A stretch of 64,000 bases of DNA from Pontibacter coccineus (GCF_030546575.1 NZ_JAUOTN010000010.1:124001-188000), one strand, 5' to 3'. Shown: positions 36,809-47,104, counted from the stretch's first letter. The notes: a model not told the origin generated them from the letters alone. Translations and numbers: made by a program.

Positions 36809-37510
36809 ATGCCCGAACAGTCTTCCGATGCGATTAAGATGGCTGCCATGGAGCGCGAGATCCGAAATCTGCGCGAGAAATGTGCGTTCCTGGAAAAAGT
36901 CATCCATGAGGTGCCGGCCAACATCTACATCTCCAACCTCAATTCGGGCGTAGTCTGGTGCAACCGCACCAACGAAGAGGCCCTGGGCTATACCCTGGAA
37001 GAGATCCTGGAAATGGGCGGCATGGCTTATCTGGAGGCCATTGTGCATCCAGACGACCAGAATATACCTGAGGACAGCATCACCCATTACCAGCATTTTG
37101 ACGGGGCTGAGTTCGGTGGTTTGTTCCGGGCGAAGCACAGGCAGGAAAGCGAGTACAAGTGGTTTCTGGGCTGGGCTAAAGCCTTCAGCAAAAACCAGCA
37201 GGGCGAGGTGAAAGAGGTCATTTGCGTGGATGTGGACATGAGTCCCCACATGAATACCGAAGAACAGCTGACGCAGGCGCTCAAGGAAAACCTGAAGCAA
37301 AAGAACAAACTCCTGTTGAAAAGTCTGCGCAAGCGCGAAATCGAGATACTGGAATTAGTCTGCAAAGGCTGCAGCACAAAAGAAATTGCCGATCGGCTCT
37401 TTATCAGTCCGAATACCGTGAGCACCCACCGCAAGAGCATCCAGAAAAAGCTGGGCACTAGCAATGTGGCTGACCTGGTATCGCTGGGCAAGGAAGCAGG
37501 TATAGGCTAA
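36809..37510 (+). CDS. PAS-LuxR transcription regulator (233 aa)
   Basis: Residues about 8-30 form a short coiled coil. A PAS domain (about 32-150) reads FLEKVIHEVPANIYISNLNSGVVWCNRTNEEALGYTLEEILEMG and VIHPDD-like LEAIVHPDDQNI, ending VICVDVDMSPH. A LuxR/GerE helix-turn-helix (about 170-233) reads LRKREIEILELVCKGCSTKEIADRLFISPNTVSTHRKSIQKKLG. It binds DNA and responds to a small ligand or redox signal. The architecture is a one-component sensor. It has its own terminator downstream, and icmF starts 160 bases later, so a link to that gene is possible but unproven. Confidence 0.88.
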   Translation: MPEQSSDAIKMAAMEREIRNLREKCAFLEKVIHEVPANIYISNLNSGVVWCNRTNEEALGYTLEEILEMGGMAYLEAIVHPDDQNIPEDSITHYQHFDGAEFGGLFRAKHRQESEYKWFLGWAKAFSKNQQGEVKEVICVDVDMSPHMNTEEQLTQALKENLKQKNKLLLKSLRKREIEILELVCKGCSTKEIADRLFISPNTVSTHRKSIQKKLGTSNVADLVSLGKEAGIG

Positions 37511-37531
37511 GGCACATTTTAGTGTGACAGG

Positions 37532-37570
37532 TATAGCCTGGTGCTTCGCTGCATCAGGCTATATTTTTTT
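37532..37570 (+). terminator. terminator after the PAS-LuxR gene
   Basis: Stem TATAGCCTGGTGC / GCATCAGGCTATA (one mismatch) then seven Ts. The left arm contains the frequent word AGGTATAGC. Confidence 0.8.
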
Positions 37571-37669
37571 GAGGGCTTGTCACGTAGAGCAAGGTATAGC
37601 CTGCGCTGTCAATCCTGCGCGAAAATGACTATATTCGCATCAAATTTGAAAAACCCTTGTTAGTAAATT

Positions 37670-40600
37670 ATGCAAGTTACTAAAATAGAGCCATATAAGC
37701 CCGTTAACCATATTCGTATCGTGACGGCAGCTTCGCTGTTCGACGGGCACGATGCTTCGATCAACATCATGCGCCGCATCATCCAGGCCTCCGGCGCCGA
37801 GGTCATTCACCTGGGCCATAACCGCTCCGTGCAGGAAATTGTGGACTGCGCCGTGCAGGAAGATGCACAGGCCATCGCCATCACCTCTTACCAGGGCGGC
37901 CATATAGAGTATTTTAAATACATGTACGATCTGCTCAACGAGCGCGGCTGCGGCCATATCCGCATTTTTGGCGGCGGTGGCGGGGTTATTCTCCCAACTG
38001 AGATCGAGGAACTGCACGAGTACGGCATTGCCCGCATCTACTCCCCTGACGATGGCCGCGCCATGGGCCTGCAAGGTATGATCAACGACATGCTGGAGAA
38101 ATGCGACTTCCCGACAGGCAAAGACCTGAATGGTGAGGCCAAGCACCTACGTGACAAAGATCCGAAAGCCATTGCTCGCCTGATCTCTGCGGCTGAGAAC
38201 TTCCCGGAAGAAGCCCGCAGCATCCTGAATGAAGTAAGAGAGCAGGCCAAAGAAGTAAAAACACCGGTGCTGGGTATAACCGGTACAGGTGGTGCCGGTA
38301 AGTCGTCGCTTGTTGACGAACTGGTACGCCGCTTTTTAATTGATTTCCCGGAAAAGAAGATCGCCATTATCTCCGTAGACCCATCGAAGCGCAAAACGGG
38401 TGGTGCCCTACTGGGAGACCGTATCCGCATGAACTCGATCTCGAACGAGCGGGTATACATGCGATCATTGGCTACTCGCCAAAGTAACCTCGCCCTGAGC
38501 AAGTATGTGCAGGACGCGGTGGACATCGTGAAGGCGGCTGATTTTGACATGATTATCCTCGAGACCTCCGGAATCGGCCAGTCTGACACGGAGATTATCG
38601 AGCACTCAGACATGAGCCTTTATGTGATGACGCCGGAGTACGGTGCCGCCACGCAGCTCGAGAAAATCGACATGCTCGACTTCGCCGACGTGATCGCGCT
38701 GAACAAATTCGACAAGCGCGGTGCCCTAGACGCCCTGCGTGACGTGAAGAAACAATACAAGCGCAACCACCAGCTATGGGACGTGAGCGACGAGGAGATT
38801 CCCGTGTTCGGCACCATTGCCTCGCAGTTCAACGACCCGGGCATGAACCAGCTCTACCGTGCCGTGATGGCCAAGCTGTCGGAGAAAACAGGGATAGCAT
38901 TCGATTCTAACCTGCAAACCTCCAAAGAAATGTCGGAGAAGGTGTTCATCATCCCTCCTGCTCGTACCCGCTACCTTTCTGAAATCTCCGAAACGATCCG
39001 CAACTACGACAAGTGGACGAAGGACCAGGCCGAGGTGGCCCAGAAACTCTTCGGCATCAAGAAGTCGATTGAGGCGGTGCAAGGGATTGAGGTGGAAGAC
39101 AAAGACCGTCTGATCAGGCAGCTCGAGCAGGCCTATGCCGAGGTGGAGTTGAGTCTGGATGGACAAAACAAGAAGATACTCGAGAACTGGAAAGACAAAG
39201 TACAGTCCTACAAAAACGAGTTCTATGTCTTCAAGGTACGCGATAAGGAGCTGAAGATCAAGACACATACCGAGTCGCTTTCGCACCTGCAGATCCCGAA
39301 GGTGTCTACGCCACGCTACGAGGCCTGGGGTGACTTGCTCAAGTGGAACCTGCAGGAGAACGTGCCGGGTGAGTTCCCTTATACGGCGGGCGTGTTCCCG
39401 TTCAAGCGCGAAGGCGAAGACCCTACGCGTATGTTTGCGGGCGAAGGCGGACCGGAGCGTACGAACCGTCGCTTCCACTACGTGAGTTTGGGCATGCCGG
39501 CCAAGCGCCTGTCTACGGCTTTTGACTCGGTAACGCTCTATGGCGAGGACCCGGATTTCAGACCCGATATCTACGGCAAGATCGGTAACTCCGGCGTAAG
39601 CATCTGCTGCCTGGACGATGCCAAGAAACTGTACTCCGGCTTCAACTTGGCCGATCCGATGACGTCCGTTTCCATGACCATCAACGGCCCTGCTGCAATC
39701 CTGACCGGCTTCTTTATGAATGCCGCCATCGACCAGCAGTGCGAACTGTACATCAAGGAAAATGGACTGGAAGACGATATCAACCAGAAAATTGAAGCGA
39801 TCTACCAGGAGAAAGGTATAGCGCGTCCGAAGTACCAGGGCGAACTGCCACAGGGCAACGACGGCCTTGGGCTGATGCTGCTCGGCGTAACAGGTGACCA
39901 GGTGCTGCCAGCCGAGGTATACGAGCCGATCAAAACCCGCACCTTAGCAGCCGTACGCGGCACGGTGCAGGCTGACATCCTGAAAGAAGACCAAGCGCAG
40001 AACACCTGCATCTTCTCTACCGAATTCTCGCTTCGTTTGATGGGCGACGTGCAGGCGTACTTCATCGACAAGAACGTGCGCAACTTCTACTCGGTGTCTA
40101 TCTCCGGTTACCACATTGCGGAGGCCGGCGCCAACCCGATCTCGCAGCTGGCTTTCACACTGGCTAACGGCTTCACGTTTGTGGAGTACTATGTGAGCCG
40201 CGGCATGGACATCAACAAGTTTGCGCCGAACTTGAGCTTCTTCTTCTCCAATGGCATCGACCCCGAGTATGCGGTGATCGGCCGTGTAGCTCGTAGAATT
40301 TGGGCAAAGGCGATGAAGCACAAGTATAACGCCGATGCCCGTTCTCAGATGTTGAAATACCACATCCAAACGTCCGGCCGTTCGCTGCACGCCCAGGAAA
40401 TCGATTTCAACGATATCCGTACCACGCTGCAGGCACTGTATGCCATTTACGACAATTGTAACTCGCTGCATACAAACGCTTACGACGAAGCCATTACTAC
40501 GCCAACCGAAGCTTCTGTTCGTCGTGCGATGGCCATTCAGCTCATCATCAACCGTGAGTTGGGTCTGGCGAAAAACGAGAACCCACTGCAGGGTTCGTTC

Positions 40601-41056
40601 ATCATAGAAGAACTGACTGACCTGGTAGAAGAAGCTGTACTGCTGGAGTTTGACCGCATCACGGAGCGTGGCGGTGTGCTGGGCGCCATGGAAACCATGT
40701 ACCAGCGCGGCAAGATCCAGGAAGAGAGTTTATACTACGAGACACTGAAGCATACCGGCGAATACCCGATCATTGGCGTGAACACCTTCCTGTCTTCTAC
40801 CGGCTCTCCTACGGTACTTCCCAAAGAAGTTATCCGGGCGACAGAAGAAGAAAAGCAGTACCAGATCGCCATGCTGCAGACCTTGCAGCAGCGCAACGCT
40901 GACAAAACGCCTGAGATGCTGAAGCGTCTCCAGCAAGTGGCCATCGCCAACGGCAACATCTTCGAAGAAATGATGGAGGCTGTGAAGTACTGCTCGCTGG
41001 GCCAGATCACGAATGCCCTGTTCGAAGTAGGCGGACAGTACCGCAGAAATATGTAA
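37670..41056 (+). CDS. icmF: fused isobutyryl-CoA mutase IcmF (1128 aa)
   Basis: Residues 15-150 form a B12-binding domain ([27 protein letters not shown]). Residues about 195-420 are the MeaI-type G-protein chaperone with P-loop [12 protein letters not shown] near 202. Residues about 540-1128 are the mutase. The active-site stretch [18 protein letters not shown] (about 577-594) is the ICM/IcmF type, not the RQYAGF type of methylmalonyl-CoA mutase. It interconverts isobutyryl- and n-butyryl-CoA with adenosylcobalamin, useful in branched-chain amino acid and butyrate use. The GTPase part loads and protects the cofactor. Full length, no defect. Confidence 0.93.
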   Translation: MQVTKIEPYKPVNHIRIVTAASLFDGHDASINIMRRIIQASGAEVIHLGHNRSVQEIVDCAVQEDAQAIAITSYQGGHIEYFKYMYDLLNERGCGHIRIFGGGGGVILPTEIEELHEYGIARIYSPDDGRAMGLQGMINDMLEKCDFPTGKDLNGEAKHLRDKDPKAIARLISAAENFPEEARSILNEVREQAKEVKTPVLGITGTGGAGKSSLVDELVRRFLIDFPEKKIAIISVDPSKRKTGGALLGDRIRMNSISNERVYMRSLATRQSNLALSKYVQDAVDIVKAADFDMIILETSGIGQSDTEIIEHSDMSLYVMTPEYGAATQLEKIDMLDFADVIALNKFDKRGALDALRDVKKQYKRNHQLWDVSDEEIPVFGTIASQFNDPGMNQLYRAVMAKLSEKTGIAFDSNLQTSKEMSEKVFIIPPARTRYLSEISETIRNYDKWTKDQAEVAQKLFGIKKSIEAVQGIEVEDKDRLIRQLEQAYAEVELSLDGQNKKILENWKDKVQSYKNEFYVFKVRDKELKIKTHTESLSHLQIPKVSTPRYEAWGDLLKWNLQENVPGEFPYTAGVFPFKREGEDPTRMFAGEGGPERTNRRFHYVSLGMPAKRLSTAFDSVTLYGEDPDFRPDIYGKIGNSGVSICCLDDAKKLYSGFNLADPMTSVSMTINGPAAILTGFFMNAAIDQQCELYIKENGLEDDINQKIEAIYQEKGIARPKYQGELPQGNDGLGLMLLGVTGDQVLPAEVYEPIKTRTLAAVRGTVQADILKEDQAQNTCIFSTEFSLRLMGDVQAYFIDKNVRNFYSVSISGYHIAEAGANPISQLAFTLANGFTFVEYYVSRGMDINKFAPNLSFFFSNGIDPEYAVIGRVARRIWAKAMKHKYNADARSQMLKYHIQTSGRSLHAQEIDFNDIRTTLQALYAIYDNCNSLHTNAYDEAITTPTEASVRRAMAIQLIINRELGLAKNENPLQGSFIIEELTDLVEEAVLLEFDRITERGGVLGAMETMYQRGKIQEESLYYETLKHTGEYPIIGVNTFLSSTGSPTVLPKEVIRATEEEKQYQIAMLQTLQQRNADKTPEMLKRLQQVAIANGNIFEEMMEAVKYCSLGQITNALFEVGGQYRRNM

Positions 41057-41093
41057 GCACGATTATACAATGCCCGCTTTAGCCGGCGTTTAT

Positions 41094-41131
41094 AAAAAAG
41101 AAGGCCGGTCAATTGACCGGCCTTCTTTTTT
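41094..41131. terminator. perfect 38-bp palindromic terminator
   Basis: AAAAAAGAAGGCCGGTCAA is followed directly by its exact complement with no loop base. A 5-6-base T-run on either side makes it work both ways. It ends the icmF transcript. Confidence 0.85.
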
Positions 41132-41211
41132 AGGCCTGCTGACAGCGAGCAACCTGACAACAAATTGCTGCTTAGCAAGGTATTATACAACAACGAACAA
41201 GCATCGCGTTT

Positions 41212-41373
41212 ATGAAAACAAAAAACAAAGACTTAGAGAACTTCCCTTTTGTGCTGGTAGGTTCTGCCCTCCTTTTCTTAGGCCTGGCAACGTATGTATA
41301 CCTCAGCACAAGAATTGAAGACGAAGACATCGATTTTGACCTGTGGGACGAAGATGTTAACAACTACGCCTGA
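41212..41373 (+). CDS. single-pass membrane microprotein with acidic tail (53 aa)
   Basis: ATG 41212 gives MKTKNKDLENFPFVLVGSAL, then LFLGLATYVYLSTRIEDEDI and a very acidic end DFDLWDEDVNNYA. Basic N-terminus, one hydrophobic helix of about 20 residues, then an acidic tail; topology would be N-in or N-out with the tail exposed. It is bounded by terminators on both sides, so it is an independent gene. A second gene of the same design lies at 43912-44043. Function unknown; possible subunit or regulator of a membrane complex. Confidence 0.6.
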   Translation: MKTKNKDLENFPFVLVGSALLFLGLATYVYLSTRIEDEDIDFDLWDEDVNNYA

Positions 41374-41411
41374 TCAAGCTAAGGTATAGATCTTCTTTAT
41401 TAAAGATAAAA

Positions 41412-41453
41412 AAAGCCAGTTCGCTATACCTTGGCAGGCAGCGAACTGGCTTT
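41412..41453. terminator. terminator between the microprotein and GreA-like gene
   Basis: Stem AAAGCCAGTTCGC / GCGAACTGGCTTT; the loop contains TATACCT. Confidence 0.8.
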
Positions 41454-41470
41454 GTATGTTTTAAGGAGCC

Positions 41471-41881
41471 TTATAATGCGAAATTGCCGGATGCCTCCGG
41501 TTGGAAAGTTACTTTCTCTATCTTATAGTTGATGGTGCCGGAGGGCACAGGCCACTCTACCTCATCGCCTTCTTTGCAGCCGATAATGGCGGTGCCTACC
41601 GGAGCGAAGATCGAGATCTTTCGGGCATTCACATCGGCGTCCTTCGGGTATACCAACGTGATTTCCATTTCATTGCCGCTCTTCATGTCCCGCAGCAATA
41701 CACTGGAATTCATAGTCACAACCTCAGCCGGAATTTCATTCGAAGCGACTCTTTTGGCCCGCTTCAGTTCCTCGCCGAGCTTGGCAATGTTCGCCTGCAT
41801 ACCTGGCCCCTGCCGCTGCTGCTGCACCAGTTCAATCAGGCGCTTATAGTCCTGCTCCGTAAGATAGATCACATTTTCCAT
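41471..41881 (-). CDS. GreA/GreB C-domain protein, Rnk-like (136 aa)
   Basis: Start at ATG 41879-41881 (MENVIYLTEQDYKRLIELVQ), one base after the upstream gene's stop region, indicating translational coupling; a longer frame reaches back into that gene. N-terminal short helical part, then the FKBP-like Gre domain: VVTMNSSVLLRDMKSGNEMEITLVYP and SIFAPVGTAIIGCKEGDEVEWPVPSG. This is the Rnk/nucleoside-diphosphate-kinase-regulator type, binding RNA polymerase without the long coiled coil of true GreA. It probably modulates transcription. Downstream gene shares the leftward strand. Confidence 0.82.
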   Translation of the reverse strand: MENVIYLTEQDYKRLIELVQQQRQGPGMQANIAKLGEELKRAKRVASNEIPAEVVTMNSSVLLRDMKSGNEMEITLVYPKDADVNARKISIFAPVGTAIIGCKEGDEVEWPVPSGTINYKIEKVTFQPEASGNFAL

Positions 41882-41882
41882 A

Positions 41883-43439
41883 TCAATTAAGTACGTAATT
41901 TTTGCTGATGGGACTGGCTGAAGCTTTTTTCGGAAAGTAAATTTCCCGGAAGCTCTTCGTTTGCCCCTGCTCCACTCGTCTGAATATTTTGTCTGGTGTA
42001 ATGCCTTCCAATGAGGCAAATCCGCAAGCCTCCATCACTTCGATGGTAGACTTAATGGTATTGCCATGGAAGTTGGCCACGCGCACCCGTTTATCAGCTA
42101 CGTCCAGCCCCTTGTACAGGTTCTTGTCCTGCGTGGCTATACCTACCGGGCAGCGACCGGAATCACACTGCAACGCCTGTATACAGCCCAGCGCGAACAT
42201 CATGCCGCGCGCGCTGTAGCACATGTCGGCGCCCAGCGAGATGGCCTTGATAATGTCCACCCCTGTGATGATCTTGCCCGCTGCGATGAGTTTTATCTCG
42301 TCACGCAGTCCGTACTGCTCCAGCATGTGCTGCACGTAGGCCAGCGCATCGAAAAGCGGCATACCCAGGCTATCGGTAAACTCAAGCGGTGCCGCACCGG
42401 TTCCGCCTTCTGCCCCATCTATCGTAATGAAATCCGGGTAGATGCGGTTGTGCTTCATCTCCTTGCACAGAAGCTCAAACTCCTGCTTGTTTCCTATACA
42501 GAGCTTTATACCGATAGGTTTTCCTTCTGACAGTACACGCAGTTGTTCAATGAAAAGCAACATCGTGAACTGGTCGCTGAAAGCGGCGTGCGCCGGCGGA
42601 GAAGCCACCGTAGTATAAGGTTCTACCTTACGTATAGCCGCGATCTCAGGTGTGTTCTTAGCGGCCGGCAGTATACCGCCGTGCCCTGGCTTGGCTCCCT
42701 GCGACAACTTGATCTCCACCATTTTGATGTGTGGATGCGCCACCTGCTCCTGAAACAGCTTCTCGGAGAAGTTGCCGTCTTTGTCACGGCAGCCGAAGTA
42801 GCCCGTACCAATTTGCCAGATCAGGTCACCGCCCCCCTCTATGTGGAAGGGACTCACACCACCTTCGCCGGTGTTGTGGGCAAAGCCGCCCAGTTTGGCA
42901 CCGGCACTCAAGGCGGTCACGGCGGTCTTGCTCAGTGAGCCGTAGCTCATGGCCGAAATATTATAGATTGAAGCACTGTACGGCTGCTTGCAGCGACTGC
43001 CCCCTACCATCACGCGCAGGTCCTGTGCCTGCACGTGCACTGGGAACATGGTATGCGCGATCCACTCAAAGCCTGCCTCCTGGCTATTGGCCTGCATCCC
43101 GAAGGGCACCGTTTGGCGCACGTTTTTGGCACGCTGGTATACAATAGAGCGCTGTCGGCGACTGAAAGGCTTGCCGTCCAGGTCAGACTCAAAGAAGTAC
43201 TGCCGGATTTCCGGACGAATGCTCTCAAAGAAATAGCGCAGGTAGCCTACCAGCGGGTAGTTGCGCAGAATAGAATGCCTGCCCTGCCGGATGTTGCGCA
43301 GGTAAAGCAGGTGCAGCGGCACAATGGCCACGAACAGCCACAGGTACTGCCGCTCAAACACCGATAAAAACAAGGTAATCAGATAAGCTGATAAGAAGGC
43401 ATATCCCATGGATTGCCTGACACTGACCTTACTTGCCAT
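41883..43439 (-). CDS. FMN-binding glutamate synthase family protein (518 aa)
   Basis: Two hydrophobic helices at the N-terminus (residues about 10-55) anchor it to the membrane. The rest is the GltB central (FMN) domain: YGSLSKTAVTALSAGAKLGGFAHNTGEGGVSPFH, KLSQGAKPGHGGILPAAKNTPEIA, FITIDGAEGGTGAAPLEF and GADMCYSARGMMFALGCIQALQC, CPVGIATQ. These are the flavin and Fe-S cluster residues (C-x5-C-x4-C type). It lacks the glutaminase and other GOGAT domains, so it is a stand-alone homolog with unknown acceptor. It is translated directly before the Rnk-like gene. Confidence 0.9.
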   Translation of the reverse strand: MASKVSVRQSMGYAFLSAYLITLFLSVFERQYLWLFVAIVPLHLLYLRNIRQGRHSILRNYPLVGYLRYFFESIRPEIRQYFFESDLDGKPFSRRQRSIVYQRAKNVRQTVPFGMQANSQEAGFEWIAHTMFPVHVQAQDLRVMVGGSRCKQPYSASIYNISAMSYGSLSKTAVTALSAGAKLGGFAHNTGEGGVSPFHIEGGGDLIWQIGTGYFGCRDKDGNFSEKLFQEQVAHPHIKMVEIKLSQGAKPGHGGILPAAKNTPEIAAIRKVEPYTTVASPPAHAAFSDQFTMLLFIEQLRVLSEGKPIGIKLCIGNKQEFELLCKEMKHNRIYPDFITIDGAEGGTGAAPLEFTDSLGMPLFDALAYVQHMLEQYGLRDEIKLIAAGKIITGVDIIKAISLGADMCYSARGMMFALGCIQALQCDSGRCPVGIATQDKNLYKGLDVADKRVRVANFHGNTIKSTIEVMEACGFASLEGITPDKIFRRVEQGQTKSFREIYFPKKASASPISKNYVLN

Positions 43440-43911
43440 GATGAAAAATCAATGAAAATAAATTAGATGAGTAAAAAAGCTAAACCGGAAATCTGTAATT
43501 GCCAGTTTTGTTTGCGGGGCGCCAGAGCTGTAAGCTCCGGCTTACTTGCTAAAGGCCTTGGGGGAGGAAAAAAAGTTAAGGCAATAACCATTCAGCCCAT
43601 CACACATTACTACGTGATGCGAAGCTGCTACAAGTCCTGAAGCAGGTATAGCGAGCCAGGAAGAAAGGTATTTGCCAGATGGCCTCATAATCTTTAAGAT
43701 TAATAGTGCAAAGTTAGCGGAAAGAAAAGGAGAAAACACAAAAATCAGCCACTAATAATTATAGATAGTCGTTTTTTTGATCCTAATGACTAGCTAAACG
43801 GTCAACGCGACGTTTTATTACTTAAATACAATAAACCATTCAGAAAGGGGTACAACCTTAATTACTATATAGCGTTAAGAAGTTCAAGTTTAACTCTTCA
43901 GGCTAACAAAC
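43440..43911. other. intergenic region, no gene seen
   Basis: 472 AT-rich bases. A small hairpin AGAGCTGTAAGCTC near 43527-43541 resembles the variable hairpins at 32.6-33.1 kb. Otherwise only likely promoters for the flanking genes, which I cannot place with confidence. Confidence 0.4.
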
Positions 43912-44043
43912 ATGATGCGCTTTACTACAATATCCTCTCTCCTGCTTATTGGTACCACATTTGGCTATTTCGTGAAAGGCTGGATGTCACCTGAGCAGCT
44001 CCAAATGGACCTCCACGAAGAAGACATACACCTGTATCTCTAG
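43912..44043 (+). CDS. membrane microprotein with acidic tail (43 aa)
   Basis: ATG 43912 gives MMRFTTISSLLLIGTTFGYF, then VKGWMSPEQLQMDLHEEDIH and LYL. One hydrophobic segment of about 17 residues and an acidic C-terminus, like the 53-aa protein at 41212 but with no clear sequence match. The frame begins 9 bases after an in-frame-free gap and is closed by a terminator at 44071, so it is a likely gene. No family recognised. Confidence 0.5.
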   Translation: MMRFTTISSLLLIGTTFGYFVKGWMSPEQLQMDLHEEDIHLYL

Positions 44044-44070
44044 ACTTGCACTGCTGATTTGATGAATTAT

Positions 44071-44098
44071 AAAGCAGGTTTTCGAACCTGCTTTTTTT
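44071..44098 (+). terminator. terminator after the 43-aa gene
   Basis: Stem AAAGCAGGTT / AACCTGCTTT around TTCG, then a T-run. Confidence 0.8.
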
Positions 44099-44186
44099 CT
44101 ATTGACACTTCCCGAAGTAGGTAAATCGACCCATTAGCCGTACCTTTATTACCCGAAAATCATTTTTATCACCTAGTACATCATAC

Positions 44187-44786
44187 ATGACACAACAGGA
44201 AAAAATAAGCTACATTATTGGCCGCGACATGGCTGCCAACCTCAAAAAACAGGGTATCGACATCGAAGCGGAGGCTTTCTTCAAAGGACTGAAAGAAGTG
44301 ATCGCAGGTGAGCCTTCCTCGCTCTCGCAGCAGGACATCCAGATGGCCATGATGGCGCTGCAGCAGGAAATGCAACAGAAGCAGGGTGCTAAAGGCGGAG
44401 AAAACCAGAAAGCTGGCGAGGCCTTTTTAGCTGAAAATAAAAACAAGGAAGGTATAAAAACATTGCCAAGCGGACTGCAGTACCAGGTGCTGGAGGAAGG
44501 TACCGGCAAGTCGCCTGCAGCCACCGATAAAGTAACCACCCACTACCACGGCACTTTGATCGATGGTACTGTGTTTGACTCGAGCTACGAGCGTGGACAG
44601 CCAGCCACTTTCCCAGTAAACGGCGTGATCGCGGGCTGGACAGAGGCGCTTCAGCTGATGAAAGAAGGTGCCAAATGGAGACTCTTCATCCCATCAGACC
44701 TGGCGTATGGGGCACAGGGTGCCGGTGACACCATCGGACCAAACACAACCCTTATTTTTGATGTAGAGCTGATCTCCGTACACTAA
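44187..44786 (+). CDS. FKBP-type peptidyl-prolyl isomerase (199 aa)
   Basis: An FklB/Mip-like enzyme. The N-terminal helical dimerisation domain (MTQQEKISYIIGRDMAANLKKQGI to about residue 75) precedes an FKBP domain (about 85-199): GLQYQVLEEGTGKSPAATDKVTTHYHGTLIDGTVFDSSYERGQPATFPVNGVIAGWTEALQLMKEGAKWRLFIP and YGAQGAGDTIGPNTTLIFDVELISV. The ligand-pocket residues of FKBPs are all visible. No signal peptide, so it probably acts in the cytosol as a folding helper. Own terminator on both sides. Confidence 0.95.
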   Translation: MTQQEKISYIIGRDMAANLKKQGIDIEAEAFFKGLKEVIAGEPSSLSQQDIQMAMMALQQEMQQKQGAKGGENQKAGEAFLAENKNKEGIKTLPSGLQYQVLEEGTGKSPAATDKVTTHYHGTLIDGTVFDSSYERGQPATFPVNGVIAGWTEALQLMKEGAKWRLFIPSDLAYGAQGAGDTIGPNTTLIFDVELISVH

Positions 44787-44807
44787 AACATATCGGCATA
44801 TATCATA

Positions 44808-44852
44808 AAAAGAGGTCCGGCTGCGCGATAAAACGCCAGCCGGACCTCTTTG
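44808..44852. terminator. terminator after the FKBP gene
   Basis: Stem AAAAGAGGTCCGGCTG / CAGCCGGACCTCTTT with a GCGCGATAAAACGC loop helix. T-run on both sides. Confidence 0.85.
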
Positions 44853-44871
44853 TTTTTAGATAAGGCTATAC

Positions 44872-45363
44872 CTAGGCCATTTTCAAATCTGTTTCAGCCA
44901 TCTCACGCAGCCAGCGGCGGCTCTCCTCCTGGTATAGGAAATGATGGATGATCATAAAGTTATCCCCGTCCATCAGTTCGTCTCCATCTATTTCATTAAC
45001 CAGGCTGCTATAAGCGAAAACCGGCATTACGATCGCCACAAACACATTTTTGTTTACGGCACGCAGCACCTGCGGGAAAATATACTTGAACACCCACTGC
45101 TGATCCTCTTTTTCAATGCTTAACCTGTTTTGCAGGTCCATGATCCACTTTTGAGGCTTGTAGGTCAGAACCATGTTCATGATGTGGGCATACCCCTGAC
45201 GCAGCTCATTCGAGCTTACCTCTCCCTCCCACTTTATATAAAGGGTTTGTTCTTCATGATTATACTTAAGTATGAGCTGCTCCTGCAACACGCTCCGGTG
45301 CTTGTCCTTTACCGAAAAATGTCTACCAAAAGCACTGGCACCCATTAAATTATCTGTGTACAT
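44872..45363 (-). CDS. SpoIIAA-like small protein, paralog A (163 aa)
   Basis: I prefer ATG 45361-45363 (MYTDNLMGASAFGRHF); the frame can start as far up as 45459, but that part is atypical and promoter-like. Core: LILKYNHEEQTLYIKWEGEVSSNELRQGYAHIMNMVLTYKPQKWIMDLQNR, then EDQQWVFKYIFPQV. The last stretch shares E-x(3)-W-x(5)-F/Y-PQ with paralogs at 47133 and 49833. The fold is probably STAS/SpoIIAA-like (alternating strands and helices). No anti-sigma partner is nearby. Function unknown. Confidence 0.6.
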   Translation of the reverse strand: MYTDNLMGASAFGRHFSVKDKHRSVLQEQLILKYNHEEQTLYIKWEGEVSSNELRQGYAHIMNMVLTYKPQKWIMDLQNRLSIEKEDQQWVFKYIFPQVLRAVNKNVFVAIVMPVFAYSSLVNEIDGDELMDGDNFMIIHHFLYQEESRRWLREMAETDLKMA

Positions 45364-45679
45364 GGTACGAATCAGGTTTACGGCGATTGGCCAATATTTA
45401 GAAACAATAACAGAATAATATCCATATAACCAAGAGGATTGTGTTTCTGTCATAAACAAAGATGTAATATTTATATATTAGAAACAAAATATAATTAAAT
45501 ATTTTATTGGATTGTTATACTTATCTTCCTTAACTCGCTTACTGACAAGTAGCTAGACGGTTGAATTATTTTTCTTTCATCTACGGCCTCATTCTGAAAC
45601 AAACGCCTCTTAGCAAACAAATTAGCACGGCAGACGTTCTAAACACATTTAATGCATTCACCAAAAAAGATATACTCGT

Positions 45680-47104
45680 ATGGCAAAAACCGACAATGAG
45701 GGCAGAAAATTTCTGGAGAGCGTGCACCAGTTCTTCGACCATGCTGCCAGTTACTCAAAACTAGACCCTGGTATTCTGGCACAGATCAAGACTTGTAACA
45801 GTGTTTATAAAGTGTCATTTCCGGTTGAGATCGAAGGCCGCGTAGAAGTATTCGAAGGCATCCGAGTACAGCACAGCCACCATAAGCTTCCGTCTAAAGG
45901 AGGTATCCGATTTAGCATGCAGGTAGATGAGGATGAGGTGAAGGCACTTGCAACCATTATGACATTTAAGTGCGCTGTGGTGGACGTTCCCTTTGGTGGC
46001 GCCAAGGGGGGCGTGAAGATCAACCCCCGCACCAGCTCCGTGAAAACACTTGAGAAAGTAACACGCCGTTATGCGGCCGAGCTGATCAAGAGAAACCTGA
46101 TTGGTCCGGGTATGGACGTGCCGGCTCCCGACTACGGTACGGGCAGCCGAGAGATGGCCTGGATCGCCGACACCTACCAAGCCCTCAAGTATGGCGAAAC
46201 CAATGCGCTGGGCTGCGTGACGGGTAAGCCTGTTGGGCAGGGAGGTATACGGGGACGTGCAGAAGCCACTGGCCTGGGTATATACTATGGTATACGCGAA
46301 GCCTTCAGCGATACGGATCTGATGAAAAAAGCAGGTATAGAAGGCAATACCATGGAGGGCAAACGCATTATTGTGCAGGGTCTGGGCAATGTAGGCTACA
46401 ACGCCGCCAACTTCTGCCAGCAGGACGGCGCCATCATCATCGGTATAGCCGAGCGCGAAGGAGGCATTTACAACTCCAACGGTATTGATGTGGCAGAGGC
46501 CTTTAAACACCGCAGCGAAACGGGCTCCATCCTGAACTTTGGACAGTGCAAGAACTTCGAAAACTCGGCTGACCTGCTGGAAGAAGAGTGCGACGTGCTG
46601 CTGCCTGCTGCGCTAGAAAACCAGATCAACGCCGACAATGCCGGCCGCATCAAAGCCAAAATAGTGGCTGAAGGGGCCAACGGTCCCGTTACCCGCGATG
46701 CCGAGAAGATCCTGCTGCAGAAAGGCATCATCATTATACCTGACCTATACCTCAATGCGGGCGGTGTAACGGTCTCTTACTTCGAATGGCTCAAGAACCT
46801 GTCGAACGTGCGCTTTGGCCGGATGGGCAAACGGGCAGAGGAAGCCAGCCACCGTCGACTCGTGAACGCGATCGAAAGTGCTTCTGGTAAGAGCATGTCC
46901 ACCCACGAACGCAGCCTGCTGATACAGGGGTCTGACGAGATCAGCCTGGTGCGCTCCGGTCTGGAGGACACCATGATCAATGCCTATCACGAGGTCAGAG
47001 GGGTGATGAACAGAAAAGACATAGAAGACATGCGTACGGCCGCTTTCCTCTCGGCTATCGAGAAGATAGGCGTCAGCTACGAAGCGCTTGGAATTTTCCC
47101 TTAA
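45680..47104 (+). CDS. gdhA: Glu/Leu/Phe/Val dehydrogenase (glutamate dehydrogenase type)
   Basis: Oxidative deamination of glutamate to 2-oxoglutarate (or a related amino acid), linking nitrogen to the TCA cycle. The N-terminal domain contains HKLPSKGGIRFSMQVDEDEVKALATIMTFKCAVVDVPFGGAKGGVKINPR, with the catalytic Lys of GGAKGG, and MDVPAPDYGTGSREMAWIADTY. The Rossmann part reads IIVQGLGNVGYNAANFCQ and AEGANGPVT. 474 residues is typical of the 470-residue class used in Bacteroidota. Its terminator (47130-47170) lies inside the convergent gene's end. Coenzyme specificity not decided. Confidence 0.95.
   Translation: MAKTDNEGRKFLESVHQFFDHAASYSKLDPGILAQIKTCNSVYKVSFPVEIEGRVEVFEGIRVQHSHHKLPSKGGIRFSMQVDEDEVKALATIMTFKCAVVDVPFGGAKGGVKINPRTSSVKTLEKVTRRYAAELIKRNLIGPGMDVPAPDYGTGSREMAWIADTYQALKYGETNALGCVTGKPVGQGGIRGRAEATGLGIYYGIREAFSDTDLMKKAGIEGNTMEGKRIIVQGLGNVGYNAANFCQQDGAIIIGIAEREGGIYNSNGIDVAEAFKHRSETGSILNFGQCKNFENSADLLEEECDVLLPAALENQINADNAGRIKAKIVAEGANGPVTRDAEKILLQKGIIIIPDLYLNAGGVTVSYFEWLKNLSNVRFGRMGKRAEEASHRRLVNAIESASGKSMSTHERSLLIQGSDEISLVRSGLEDTMINAYHEVRGVMNRKDIEDMRTAAFLSAIEKIGVSYEALGIFP

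Noticed and set aside
43542..43739. 65-aa minus-strand ORF
   Set aside because: Low-quality composition in an intergenic region; no clear start signal.
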